A DNA stretch of 64,000 nucleotides from assembly GCA_949031345.1 (NCBI GenBank), contig CARNVA010000003.1, positions 49,317-113,316 on the forward strand. Direction: 5' to 3'. Each line of letters starts with the position of its first letter. The first letter of the stretch is position 1. The notes under the pieces were generated by a model. It was not told where the DNA came from and searched no databases. It saw only the letters and a list, made by a program, of their open reading frames with translations. Origin of the DNA: an uncultured Eubacteriales bacterium (lineage in GTDB: Bacteria; Bacillota; Clostridia; Christensenellales; UBA1242). Of the stretch, positions 1 through 9,334 are shown piece after piece. The position numbers and the translations under genes are program-made.

Positions 1-106
1 CAGCTGGCACAGAAAGCTACATTGACCTTGCAGACTTTATTCCAACTATTCAAAACGCTCTTCAGATTGTTAAATCAAACACAATCTCTGGAGCTATCAA
101 TGTAAA
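1..106 (+). repeat. Near-identical in-frame repeat, copy 1
   Basis: This stretch recurs at 1216-1321 with only a few mismatches and an offset of exactly 1215 nt (405 codons). It encodes the same AGTESYIDLADF segment of the surface protein. Such conservation inside otherwise diverged repeats points to recent duplication or gene conversion. Confidence 0.9.
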
Positions 107-3100
107 GAGTGATAAATTTGACATTTCACTTAACTACAGCATTTCTAAAGAAAATGAAATCTATGCAAGAATTTCTACTCAAATTGAAGGATATTTAATT
201 TCTATTGAATACCTTAATGGCAAGGTTTATCTCAATGCCGCTGATAAACTTATGCTTGTAAGTGAAGTTGCAACTTTGCCTGACGCAATCAAGAAATTCC
301 TTGCTGATATCAACCTCTCAATTGATTTTAATACTGATGAAATTATCAATTCACTCAAAGATATCCTTGACAACAATATCAATCCACTTCTCATCAAGTC
401 ACTTGTTGAAACAGAAAATGGCTTTGTAATCACCCTGTTTAATGACCTTTCAATTGCTATTGAGAATGGTGCTAAAGAGCTTTTCATTTCTTCAAGCGTA
501 AAAGGCTTTGACATTTCTGCTTCAGTTGTTGGAAGTGACGAAAGTATCGTTATCCCAAGTTTTGATGACAGTCAATACACCCCTGTTGAAGATGTACTTG
601 ACCTTGCTAAAGTTATCATCAATTCTGGTATTTTACAAGTTGCTGAAGGTGCATTCAACTACTTTAAAGATGGAAAAGTGGCTCTTGACTTAAACGCAAG
701 TTATGCTGATTATCAAGTAAATGCTAAGCTTTATGCAGATATTTTAAATGCTAAAGCTTTCATAAATGCAAAATATGACAACCATAATGTAAATATCTTA
801 CTCGAAAACAATGTAATCTATCTTGAATATCAAAATATCTATGCTAAATTTGCAATCAACGACCTTCCTCAGCTTCTTACTATGGTAAATGCTGAGTTTG
901 GCACCAACCTTCCAGTTGACTTAATTGAAAGAGTCTTGACTGCTGTTGCAAACAAGGATATGGATGCATTGATAGCTATTCTCACTGATGAATTTGGCAG
1001 CGACCTTGACTTTAGTAATGTCAAACTTGACATTTCTAAAATTGATAAATCATTCTTTGAAAACATTGTTGTTGACGGAAACAACACTATCGTTCCTATC
1101 GGTGACAAAACAATCACCTTCACTGTAGTTGATAAAATGCTTACAGCAATTCAATTTAATGGCTTTGGCGCAAATGTAAATGCTCAAACAATTGAATATG
1201 TTGAAAACAACCTTTCAGCTGGCACAGAAAGCTACATTGACCTTGCAGACTTTATTCCAACTATTCAAAATGCTCTTCAGATTGTTAAATCAAACACAAT
1301 CTCTGGTGTTATCAATGTAGACATGGATGGCACAGTTATTCCGGTAGAAATCAATATTTCTAAGGAAGCAGAGCTTTATGTTGAATTAAAAACAACAGTT
1401 TATAACGGCGTAATTGAAATTTATTATTATCAAAATATTGTTTATCTCAATCTTTTAAATCAAATTCGTCTTTATTCAGATTTAGACACCCTTCCAGATG
1501 CTCTTAAAGAATTAACTGAAGGCATGGAAACTTTAATTGACCCAATCCTTAATCTTATTGGAATAACACGCGACACTGTTGAATCAATTGAAAAGGGAGA
1601 TACAACCGAGCTTAAGCTTGGCGCTGATAAGATTGAAAATAAACTCATTTTGACAATAAACGACATGGAAATTGTTCTTGAAAACAACGATAAACAACTT
1701 TCTATCTCAACCGCATTTGGAAACATAATTTTAAACGCTTCTATTTCTGGAAAAGAAGAGCTTCTTGTTAAGAAAGAGCTTAATATAGATGATTATGACC
1801 CAATTGAAGAAATATTTAGGTTGTTTAATGCAGCTAAAAATATGTCAAAGCGCGAAGACTTCCACCTTACTGGCTATGTTGATTTAAAACTCTTTGACAT
1901 GGCACTTGATACAATATACTTTGAAGTATTTATCAAAGTTGTAAACAAAAATCTTGAGCTTATTGTTTCATTCCCTAACATTCCAACTATCGCTTTTATA
2001 ACAAAAGGACTGTTTGAAAATGTAAGTGACAGAAGTCTGAAAGTTTATTATAAAGATGGCAATGTCTTTATGCATAGAACAGAGACCCGCAACAAAAAGC
2101 TTTATGAACAATGTGTAAAAACCACTCTTGATGGCTTCTTTGCTGACATATTAAACTATGTTCAATTTGGTTTTGGTTTCACTGACACCATAATGAATCA
2201 AATGAGAAAGCCTGCCGAAAAATACAGACAGGGCGAAACAATCGACTTAAACAATGTGTTAAGCGGATATGCAATTAAGAAAACCCAAACTCAAACTGAA
2301 TATGACATGACATTCAACCTTGCAGAAATTGTTGACAATAAAGTGCTTGGAAATCTCACCCTCCGCACATACATTGGTGAAGATGTAAATGGAGAAAGTT
2401 ATCTTCAAGAAATGGCACTTCAAGTATCTGTTTTAAATGGGCTTGTAAATATCTCTACACCTAAAACAAACGGAGCTGATAATAAAGACAAACTTATTAA
2501 AGTTGTAGACTATGGCAAGAACATTGATGCAAATATGCAAGAGCTTTATGACTATGAAGCAGGATATAAATTTGCCTATGACACCAACATGGAAAGAACA
2601 GCTGGTGGCGAATGGACAGTTGCAAGCGAAAAGCTTCGCACACTTAATTTCATAACCAATTGCGACACAACACTTCCAAATATATCTGGCGTTTACAACA
2701 GTGACATCACCCTTCCTACACTTGAAAATTATCAAACAGACGATGGAATAAGTCATGCAAGCTTTACCTTCGTTGGATGGTATACAAGCAGCAACTTCGA
2801 AGAAGACTCTCTGTTTGAAAGTGACAAAATGCCAAAGTTTGACACTACCCTTTATGCAAAATGGGAAGAAGAGCGAAGATATTACAGAACAATAAGTTTT
2901 ATTACAAACTGCAATGAGAATTTTGATGCAATCACCGACCTTGAAGGAAATGAAATTGTATTACCATCTCTTTCCTTCAAGCAAGAGATTGCTGAAGATG
3001 GAAAAACAGTTTCAACTTATAGTTTTGAAGGCTGGTTTGTAAATGACGAAAATGGCGAAATCTTCAATAATTCATTTATGCCAAACACAGATTTGATACT

Positions 3101-3899
3101 CTGCGCAAAGTGGAAACTTCAAAAAGTGGAAATTTGCAATGAGTTTAAACTATATGATGGCGATGAGCTGCTCTATTCAGTATATCTGTCAAGCGGAAAA
3201 GAAATTGACCTTGCCGGAATTGATAAGATTAAAGATGACACTAAACTTTATCTTGATGCAAACTTCAATGATGAATTTACTGGCAGTCTTATAATGCCAG
3301 ACTACAATCTTAACCTATTTGTAAGAAATCAATATACACTTTCAGTTAAATCTGCTTATGGTGAAGTTTGCGACTATTCTATGAGCATATGGCAGGGCTC
3401 TGCTATAAACATTGCAAGTCAAAATTCTTATTACATTGATGACGGCACACAAACAAAAAGGGATATATTCACTTTTGGTGGTTATAATATCAATGGAATA
3501 ATAGAAAATGATTACTCTGCTGTTGAAACAAGAATGCCAAACATTGACTATTCAGTAGAATGTGTTTGGGATGCTGAAACAAAACTTTATTACACAGTAA
3601 GCTTTGATTTAAGATGGTATGAGGTTTTTGGTTGCACCGCAGGCGCAAAACAGCACACTGCAGCCACACCTATCGACCCTATTAGAGTCTTAGAAGACAC
3701 AGAGCTTGACCTTACTGTTTATCAACCTACTTGCAAAGGCTATCTTACAGCAATAAAAATTGACCCTAAAACCTTTAAAGCTACTTCTTGGGGCACTTCT
3801 CCATGGAAAAACGGAGTTGCAAGCAACACTGGGAAAGGCTTTAGATCAATTGTTATTACTGGCGACACAACTTTATATGCTTGCTGGGAAAGAGTTTAG
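3..3899 (+). CDS. Giant repetitive surface protein with C-terminal InlB-type B-repeats (5' end outside window)
   Basis: The reading frame is open from the first base, so the N-terminus and any signal peptide lie upstream of the window. Most of the protein is degenerate beta-rich repeats of about 200 residues with recurring LPDAIK/LPQLL/LPDALK helices and a 'V(I/Y)L' strand pattern. One segment (AGTESYIDLADF...) occurs twice, exactly 1215 nt apart and almost identical at DNA level. From about 2635 to the end come three to four B-repeat-like modules (FITN...GW...LYAKW pattern, at 2635-2868 and 2878-3111, then more divergent ones) ending in TLYACWERV. B-repeats (Flg_new/Listeria-Bacteroides repeat) are typical of extracellular proteins of gut Firmicutes. 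No LPXTG or membrane anchor is present at the C-terminus, so attachment would depend on the missing N-terminus. An adhesin-like role is inference; no enzymatic domain is recognised. Confidence 0.8.
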   Translation, partial: AGTESYIDLADFIPTIQNALQIVKSNTISGAINVKSDKFDISLNYSISKENEIYARISTQIEGYLISIEYLNGKVYLNAADKLMLVSEVATLPDAIKKFLADINLSIDFNTDEIINSLKDILDNNINPLLIKSLVETENGFVITLFNDLSIAIENGAKELFISSSVKGFDISASVVGSDESIVIPSFDDSQYTPVEDVLDLAKVIINSGILQVAEGAFNYFKDGKVALDLNASYADYQVNAKLYADILNAKAFINAKYDNHNVNILLENNVIYLEYQNIYAKFAINDLPQLLTMVNAEFGTNLPVDLIERVLTAVANKDMDALIAILTDEFGSDLDFSNVKLDISKIDKSFFENIVVDGNNTIVPIGDKTITFTVVDKMLTAIQFNGFGANVNAQTIEYVENNLSAGTESYIDLADFIPTIQNALQIVKSNTISGVINVDMDGTVIPVEINISKEAELYVELKTTVYNGVIEIYYYQNIVYLNLLNQIRLYSDLDTLPDALKELTEGMETLIDPILNLIGITRDTVESIEKGDTTELKLGADKIENKLILTINDMEIVLENNDKQLSISTAFGNIILNASISGKEELLVKKELNIDDYDPIEEIFRLFNAAKNMSKREDFHLTGYVDLKLFDMALDTIYFEVFIKVVNKNLELIVSFPNIPTIAFITKGLFENVSDRSLKVYYKDGNVFMHRTETRNKKLYEQCVKTTLDGFFADILNYVQFGFGFTDTIMNQMRKPAEKYRQGETIDLNNVLSGYAIKKTQTQTEYDMTFNLAEIVDNKVLGNLTLRTYIGEDVNGESYLQEMALQVSVLNGLVNISTPKTNGADNKDKLIKVVDYGKNIDANMQELYDYEAGYKFAYDTNMERTAGGEWTVASEKLRTLNFITNCDTTLPNISGVYNSDITLPTLENYQTDDGISHASFTFVGWYTSSNFEEDSLFESDKMPKFDTTLYAKWEEERRYYRTISFITNCNENFDAITDLEGNEIVLPSLSFKQEIAEDGKTVSTYSFEGWFVNDENGEIFNNSFMPNTDLILCAKWKLQKVEICNEFKLYDGDELLYSVYLSSGKEIDLAGIDKIKDDTKLYLDANFNDEFTGSLIMPDYNLNLFVRNQYTLSVKSAYGEVCDYSMSIWQGSAINIASQNSYYIDDGTQTKRDIFTFGGYNINGIIENDYSAVETRMPNIDYSVECVWDAETKLYYTVSFDLRWYEVFGCTAGAKQHTAATPIDPIRVLEDTELDLTVYQPTCKGYLTAIKIDPKTFKATSWGTSPWKNGVASNTGKGFRSIVITGDTTLYACWERV
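1216..1321 (+). repeat. Near-identical in-frame repeat, copy 2
   Basis: Second copy of the segment at 1-106. The protein diverges immediately downstream (GAINVKSD versus GVINVDMD), which marks the edge of the homogenised block. Confidence 0.9.
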
Positions 3900-3904
3900 T
3901 TTTT

Positions 3905-3940
3905 AAAAAAAAGTTACCTTTTTATAGGTAACTTTTTTTA
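3905..3940 (+). terminator. Intrinsic terminator of the surface protein gene
   Basis: The hairpin AAGTTACC / GGTAACTT has an 8-nt T/A loop and is followed by a run of T. It starts only a few bases after the TAG stop. Confidence 0.9.
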
Positions 3941-4077
3941 TTTTTAAATATTTTTTATCAAATAAAATTGAAATCTTTTTTAATTTTAAACTATTTTACA
4001 TTGATTTTTTGAAAAATAATTATATTTTCTATTTAAATCTTATTATTTATATAGGTTTAATTTAAACCTTTTTTATT

Positions 4078-4308
4078 TTAATAAGGAATATAGCCAAAAG
4101 GTTTTATTCGTTCTGCCTGCATTTCTATAAAAAATATATTCTTATTTTTATCCTTTTTAAATCTTACAATAGGCTCTTTTTCAAGAGATAGATAGGTCTC
4201 GATAATTGGTTTCAATTCCTCTTTTAAAATGTCACAAACTGCCTGAGGGTCGCTCATTTTATCATTGTTTAAAATATAATTAAGTCGTCTTGATATTTTA
4301 TAATCCAT
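4078..4308 (-). CDS. minE: MinE-like cell division topological factor
   Basis: A 76-residue protein directly downstream of minD on the same strand (53-nt gap). The stretch LKEELKPIIETYLSLE...VRFKKDK...IFFIEM resembles the C-terminal topological-specificity region of MinE (LRKDILEVI.KYV...V.VQLE...LELN). The N-terminal helix (ISRRLNYILNN) occupies the place of the anti-MinCD segment but is divergent, and the canonical amphipathic membrane-targeting N-terminus is short. MinE would release MinD from the membrane and drive pole-to-pole oscillation. Start supported by GGAG 7 nt upstream. The assignment rests on context plus weak similarity. No minC is in the window. Confidence 0.65.
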   Translation of the reverse strand: MDYKISRRLNYILNNDKMSDPQAVCDILKEELKPIIETYLSLEKEPIVRFKKDKNKNIFFIEMQAERIKPFGYIPY

Positions 4309-4361
4309 ATTTTCTCCTTTTTATTTAATTCGTCATTATTAAAGTTTTCATACAGCTTTCT

Positions 4362-5153
4362 TTAAACTCTTTTTTTGATATTTCTTTTTAGATAACCCAC
4401 AAGACCTCTATACTTGTATGTACAATCAAAAATTTTCTTTGAGCCATTGTGAATATTTTCGCTTAGAAGAGTAAACGCCCTTGCACTCTCGATAGATTGC
4501 AATCTGCCGCCGATTGAGCAAGAAGAGCCTATTGCATCGTCTTCTGGAATAACAGCCAGCAAAGGTATATTTAAAGCTCTTACAATGCTTTCTATAGTCA
4601 TAACATCACCATTAAGCAGAAGGTCTCCCCTCATTCGATTTATCACAAGCCCTTTATATTCGATGTTATATTCATCAAGAAGAGCCAAAACTTTGTCAGC
4701 ATCTCTTATAGAGGAAAGATGAGGAGTCACAACGATTATCGCCTCATTGGCAGGAAACACCGCCCTATGAAAACCAGCTTCTACGCCAGCTGGGCAATCA
4801 ATCAATATGTAATCAAAACTGCTGTCAATTTGCTCTATGACATTCTTGACATGTTCACCCAATATATTTGCTTTATTGTAAGCATGAGAAGATGGCAATA
4901 TATAGAGGGACGAAATGTGTCTGTCTTGCACTATTGCTTGTTTGGGTCTGCATTTGCCAGTAATGACATCAGTTATGTCAAAAATTACCTGATTTTCAAC
5001 GCCCATAACAACATCAAGATTATTCAAACCTATATCAACATCTATAAGCGCAACCCTAAATCCAAGTTTTGCAAGAGAAATGCCAAGATTGGCACAAACA
5101 GTCGTTTTGCCAACCCCTCCTTTTCCACTTGTCATAACAATTTTTCTTGCCAT
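4362..5153 (-). CDS. minD: Septum site-determining ATPase MinD
   Basis: ParA/MinD-family P-loop ATPase, 263 residues from the ATG chosen here. The deviant Walker A GKGGVGKT lies near residues 10-17, followed by the switch-I DVDIGLNNLD and Walker B/switch-II DCPAGVE signatures. The C-terminus (YRGLVGYLKRNIKKRV) is a basic amphipathic helix of the kind that anchors MinD to the membrane. A GTG two codons upstream is in frame but would sit inside the Shine-Dalgarno AAGAGG, so the ATG of MARKIV (5 nt after it) is preferred. MinD places the division site by recruiting MinC and being cycled by MinE, which is encoded next. Confidence 0.95.
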   Translation of the reverse strand: MARKIVMTSGKGGVGKTTVCANLGISLAKLGFRVALIDVDIGLNNLDVVMGVENQVIFDITDVITGKCRPKQAIVQDRHISSLYILPSSHAYNKANILGEHVKNVIEQIDSSFDYILIDCPAGVEAGFHRAVFPANEAIIVVTPHLSSIRDADKVLALLDEYNIEYKGLVINRMRGDLLLNGDVMTIESIVRALNIPLLAVIPEDDAIGSSCSIGGRLQSIESARAFTLLSENIHNGSKKIFDCTYKYRGLVGYLKRNIKKRV

Positions 5154-5256
5154 AGTCACCTCTTAATTTTAAATTTAAGATAAATATAATAGTTTTTAAG
5201 TCCAGTCATAATTGAATTATTATCTTTAATATTTTAACAAAGATGAACAAAATAAT

Positions 5257-5288
5257 AAAAGAGAAGTTGTGTCGAAAACCTCCCTTTT
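5257..5288 (-). terminator. Probable intrinsic terminator after the MreB-like gene
   Basis: On the minus strand, AAAAGGGAGGT pairs with ACTTCTCTTTT through two G-U wobbles around a 10-nt loop, then ATTATTTT follows. It separates the MreB-like gene from minD. Confidence 0.5.
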
Positions 5289-5336
5289 ATGTCAATTATT
5301 GTTAAATTGTTTTTTAAGCACTTAAAGTTTTTAAAT

Positions 5337-6338
5337 TTAAACATTCTCTAAAATTTTTTCAAGCAATTCTCTGTCGTCAAGCAGTTTTCCCGCACCTAAG
5401 ATTGAAACATTTTCAGCGTCTTCTACAATCTTAAAAGGATATTTGAAATGCGTTCTTAAATAGCTTTCAAGGCCATTGGTCTTGCTCATTCCGCCAGTAA
5501 ACAGCACTCCATTATTGATAATATCAGTTGAAATTTCTGGTGGAAGCGAGGTGATTGTAACATCAATTGTTCTTATAATTTCTTCAAAGAAAGGCTCTAA
5601 AACTTCAAGCAAATCTTTTGATGAAATTATATATGACCTTGGAATTTTGCTGTCTATATCCACCCCAGTAATTTCCATATTCAAACTGTCATTTTTATAC
5701 AGACTGCCAACCTCAATTTTCAATTTTTCACAACTGCTCACGCCCACAACAATGCCTTGTTTATATGCGATAGTGTTTGCAATAGCCGCATCAACAGCTC
5801 TGCCGCCAATACCAAGTGTTGCACCTTTTACTATTGAATTCATATTGATTACTGCAATATCAGTATTTGCACCGCCTATGTTTACCACAAGATTGGTCTT
5901 AGTCGAACTTATATTCTTCCCTGCCCCAATTGCACTGCAGATGATTGTTGGAATAAGAATTACCTCTTTAAAGCCAATGTCGTGCATGATTGCAAGAAAG
6001 TTGTCGCTATCTCTATCTGACAGCCCAACATTTATTAAAACCATGCAAGAGTCATAATTCTTTTTAAAGCCGAGCTGTTCAAAATAATATAGTAAAAGCT
6101 GTTTTAAGTATTCATAATTGTTTATTTGACCATTTGTGATTGGACTGAACACTTCCACGCTGTCATTAGTCTTCCCCAGCATATCTTTTGCCTGTTTACC
6201 AAGCCCGATAATTTTATAGCCTTGAGGCGTTGGCTCTGCAGCAAGCAATGTAGGCTCGCACAAAGCAAAGCCCTCATCTTTTACATAAATTTTTGTATAG
6301 GCACCACCTATTTCGATTGCGTATTTTATTTTATTCAT
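5337..6338 (-). CDS. Divergent MreB/actin-like protein with altered nucleotide loops
   Basis: A 333-residue protein of the actin/Hsp70 (ASKHA) fold, closest by eye to MreB. Phosphate-1 region YAIEIGGAYTKIYV, connecting segment FKEVILIPTIICSAIGAG, phosphate-2 NIGGANTDIAVI followed by GATLGIGGRAVDAAI, and adenosine motif LFTGGMSKTNGLE. In MreB the corresponding loops read DLGTANT, EEPMAAAIG and DIGGGTTE. Here the phosphate-1 Asp is Glu, the catalytic Glu region is IPTI, and the phosphate-2 Asp is Asn, so ATP hydrolysis may be weak or lost. It lies upstream of minD on the same strand, which suggests a cytoskeletal or division-placement role. GGAG precedes the ATG. ParM/FtsA-like functions cannot be excluded. 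Confidence 0.7.
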   Translation of the reverse strand: MNKIKYAIEIGGAYTKIYVKDEGFALCEPTLLAAEPTPQGYKIIGLGKQAKDMLGKTNDSVEVFSPITNGQINNYEYLKQLLLYYFEQLGFKKNYDSCMVLINVGLSDRDSDNFLAIMHDIGFKEVILIPTIICSAIGAGKNISSTKTNLVVNIGGANTDIAVINMNSIVKGATLGIGGRAVDAAIANTIAYKQGIVVGVSSCEKLKIEVGSLYKNDSLNMEITGVDIDSKIPRSYIISSKDLLEVLEPFFEEIIRTIDVTITSLPPEISTDIINNGVLFTGGMSKTNGLESYLRTHFKYPFKIVEDAENVSILGAGKLLDDRELLEKILENV

Positions 6339-6376
6339 AATTTCTCCAATAGTACAAAAATTAAATATTTCTTCTA

Positions 6377-7729
6377 TTAAAAATTGATTGTAGCTGTTTT
6401 TGTAATAAGCCCACTTGTATAATTAAATTCCACTTTATCGCCATTTTTCGTCTTCAAAAGCAGATATATAAGGTCATTTCTATTATTTATTTCAACCAAA
6501 GCTTCATTATTCAGTTTCGCTGATGTAATATAATTCCCATTTGGAATTGCAAATTTGCTTGAATTTGAAATGATATAAAAGCCTGCATCATCAAAATTAA
6601 ATGCTTTTGAATAGCTTGTTGAATAAATCGTTTTGTCAAGATAATAATTGCCATAACCAGACCTTTCTTTAATATATGAAGCATAAGAAGCTTCAATTGC
6701 ATCAAGTCCTTTAATGCCAAGACTTTCAAAGGTGAAAATATCATGCGCAGCATTATTTTCATTATTATCTATTATTCTGTCAAGCACTTTTACAATTGGA
6801 TATATGCCAACCATGCCATTCATTTGATTTCCATTGGTCTCATCAACATCCCCGCCAAGCGTTGAAAGTCCGATAAGATATCCATTCTTATCAAAGCATC
6901 CGCCACCTGAATTTCCTGGTGAAATTCCAAGTGCTATATCAACAACATCTTCATATACATTTGAAACAACATCATACATTGTCCTTGAATTGTAAGATGA
7001 TGGATAGTTTGTGAAACTAACTGTTCCGTTTGCAGTTGTGTATGGATAAATCTTTTCTGATGTATAAAATATCATTGGATTATCACTTGCAACATTGCCC
7101 ACTGTAAGACGATTCAGATAATCTAATTCAAGTGGTGTGCCTATTGTAAATATTTGTTCATAATCAAGCCTATCTCTTCTTTCAGTGTCAACAAGCCTAT
7201 CTTTCATAGTCACATAGTTTAAGTTTACCTCATCACAATAAATAAGTGCAACATCCAAGTCTTTATTATGCCATAGCAATGAACAATCATATGTGTTTTC
7301 ATTATCGGTCATTATTTCAAGTGTTAAATTGGAAAATTCATTGCTGTCATAAAAGTCAATTACATGATAGTTTGTAACAATATAACTGCCCTTGCTTGCA
7401 ACATATTGATTATCAAGATTGGTTTTATAGCCATTTGAAGCCACACAGACACCACTGCCAAGCGACTCATAGCTTTTCTTAGTAGATTTGTTGTATCCAG
7501 TAACCAATATTGCCACAGTTGCATTTCCATCACGATAATGTTTTGCAATGTCATATACATCCATATCTTCTGTAATTGTTGATGTAAGGCAATTTGTCTG
7601 AGAATAAGTCCTTTTTCCAAACCAGTCTTTTAAATTTGGCAAGAGGCAGGAAGTAGTAAAAAAAGAAACTGCAAGAATGATAACAAGTGTCAAAACAACT
7701 GAAATTACGCTTTTAACTTCTTTTTTCAT
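6377..7729 (-). CDS. Membrane-anchored trypsin-like (S1C/DegP-type) serine protease
   Basis: 450 residues. A hydrophobic N-terminal segment (about 7-28) anchors or exports it; TTSC at the end is only a poor lipobox. The chymotrypsin-fold catalytic triad is visible: His122 in NYHVID, Asp159 in DLDVALI, and Ser274 in PGNSGGG. The C-terminal region (about 360-450, with LVEINNRNDLIYLLL...GDKVEFNYTSG) looks like a PDZ domain, giving the HtrA/DegP order. Likely role is extracytoplasmic protein quality control or processing. It is separated by only 38 nt from the MreB-like gene, and GGAG lies 9 nt before its ATG. A large insertion between Asp and Ser is unusual for compact HtrA proteins. Confidence 0.8.
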   Translation of the reverse strand: MKKEVKSVISVVLTLVIILAVSFFTTSCLLPNLKDWFGKRTYSQTNCLTSTITEDMDVYDIAKHYRDGNATVAILVTGYNKSTKKSYESLGSGVCVASNGYKTNLDNQYVASKGSYIVTNYHVIDFYDSNEFSNLTLEIMTDNENTYDCSLLWHNKDLDVALIYCDEVNLNYVTMKDRLVDTERRDRLDYEQIFTIGTPLELDYLNRLTVGNVASDNPMIFYTSEKIYPYTTANGTVSFTNYPSSYNSRTMYDVVSNVYEDVVDIALGISPGNSGGGCFDKNGYLIGLSTLGGDVDETNGNQMNGMVGIYPIVKVLDRIIDNNENNAAHDIFTFESLGIKGLDAIEASYASYIKERSGYGNYYLDKTIYSTSYSKAFNFDDAGFYIISNSSKFAIPNGNYITSAKLNNEALVEINNRNDLIYLLLKTKNGDKVEFNYTSGLITKTATINF

Positions 7730-7832
7730 TGCAATTTCTCCTTTTCAAACATATTTGTCTTTTTATATTAAAATATGCCCAATTTTTCTCAAAAATATAT
7801 TTTAAATCGATATTTTTGCATTAAAAACAGAT

Positions 7833-9320
7833 TTAAATTATTTGAAGACTCTTTTTATAAACCTTTTTATAATCAACTGCGACATTCATGCCCTCATTGA
7901 TTTCATAACTTGCATCCCCTTCAACAATGGTCTTCATAATTATTGAGTCACCAAGGATGTCACATACAACATCTTTAATAACATTGTTTTTAGAAGCATT
8001 TAAGTTTACTGCAAGTTTAACAATTACGCCAAGTTTTCTCACAGCATCAAGGTCTTCGTCTGTAAGAATGTCTTTATATTTAATCCACTCATTAAGTGAA
8101 AATTCGTCAAGATTTTGACATACGCAAATAAAACCTGCAATAAGAAGCTCTCTATGAGAAACGCCATTTATATCTGAATATACAATTTTTTCAAAGCCAT
8201 GTCTTGAAAATTGTTCAAAATTTATACATTTTCCACTGTCATACATAAATGCCGCAATTCTCAATGGTTTTACATAATATCTTGGAAGCTTATGCATTAC
8301 TTTAAGTTGTTTAAACAAAATTACCGCCAAACTATGCACGCTTTCATTGATTGAAAATTCGTCTTTTGCAAATTCATAATAATTGTCAAGTGAGTTTGAC
8401 AAAAGGTCATTAACGCGCTCTTGAATAAGCGAAATTACATTCAACCCCAATACACCTGAAGTAAGGTTTGCTGTTGAAATTGAAATGTTGCTGATTGACA
8501 ATGCTTCACACATTGCATTTATGATTGCAAAACCAGAAGCAATTTTATCTGCATCATCATAGCTTACGCCCTTAATTTTTCTAATCTTGTCCAGCTCAAG
8601 TCCTTTGATAAAATCAAAAGTCTTTGAAACTGTCTCTCTTGACAGGCAGTAATTGTTGTCTATATCAAGAGGATAGCGTTCTATCTTCTTTGCAATCTTT
8701 CCAAGTGAAAGGAATGCGTTTCCTAAACCGACAAATTTTGTAGCCTCATCTTCTTCAACCACAATTCCACAGCCAGAAATTTTCTTTCTTAAAGCTAGGG
8801 AAAGCTTATCAAGGTCTGTTTCACCATTTTCGCAAGCATTATAAGCGCCAAAAGGAATAGTCGCACTCTCAAGAATGGCACGCCTATTATATTTTACAAC
8901 ATAAGATGAAAAAGCCCCAACATATACAAAAATACCTTTTGCATTGTCAATTGAATTTACCACAGAATTGAAAAGATATTTGATATGCTCTTCATCTGAC
9001 AAGATTGCAAAGCCTAGACCTGTATTATTGTAAATCTCGTCAATAAATCCTCTGTAATTTCTTGCCCTTGTAAGAATGTTTGAAGCCACAGCAAAAATTT
9101 TCTCAACGCCAAAATTTTCTATTATCCTTCTGTAGACTTTGAACACGCTGAGAATTCTATTTTTTATTTGAGGGCTTAAAAGCTCTTCCCTATATATTTC
9201 TTCACCAATGGCAACTGATTGTTGCTCTGAAAGTGCTAAGGCATAGTTTGCTCCACTCACCTTATAAATCGACAATTTGAGAGCTGTTTCATTGAGCTCT
9301 ATAATCGCTATTTTTTCCAT
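7833..9320 (-). CDS. Ppx/GppA phosphatase-like protein with degenerate phosphate loops and HD-like C-terminus
   Basis: 495 residues, the usual length for exopolyphosphatase/guanosine pentaphosphatase. The N-terminal half follows the Ppx/GppA pattern: IELNETALKLSIY (normally DIGSNS), the segment ASNILTRARNYRGFID, LSDEEHIKYL (SGEEEA region, Glu kept), then VYVGAFSSYVV where DIGGGST is expected. The middle carries the family landmark GLELDKIRKIKGVSYDDADKIASGFAI. The C-terminal half resembles the HD-type helical domain (LRIAAFMYDSGK, HRELLIAGFI). Both glycine/serine phosphate-binding loops are lost, so enzymatic activity is doubtful and a (p)ppGpp/polyP sensing or scaffold role is possible. AGGGG precedes the ATG. 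Confidence 0.75.
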   Translation of the reverse strand: MEKIAIIELNETALKLSIYKVSGANYALALSEQQSVAIGEEIYREELLSPQIKNRILSVFKVYRRIIENFGVEKIFAVASNILTRARNYRGFIDEIYNNTGLGFAILSDEEHIKYLFNSVVNSIDNAKGIFVYVGAFSSYVVKYNRRAILESATIPFGAYNACENGETDLDKLSLALRKKISGCGIVVEEDEATKFVGLGNAFLSLGKIAKKIERYPLDIDNNYCLSRETVSKTFDFIKGLELDKIRKIKGVSYDDADKIASGFAIINAMCEALSISNISISTANLTSGVLGLNVISLIQERVNDLLSNSLDNYYEFAKDEFSINESVHSLAVILFKQLKVMHKLPRYYVKPLRIAAFMYDSGKCINFEQFSRHGFEKIVYSDINGVSHRELLIAGFICVCQNLDEFSLNEWIKYKDILTDEDLDAVRKLGVIVKLAVNLNASKNNVIKDVVCDILGDSIIMKTIVEGDASYEINEGMNVAVDYKKVYKKSLQII

Positions 9321-9334
9321 TAAAAACCAACCCC

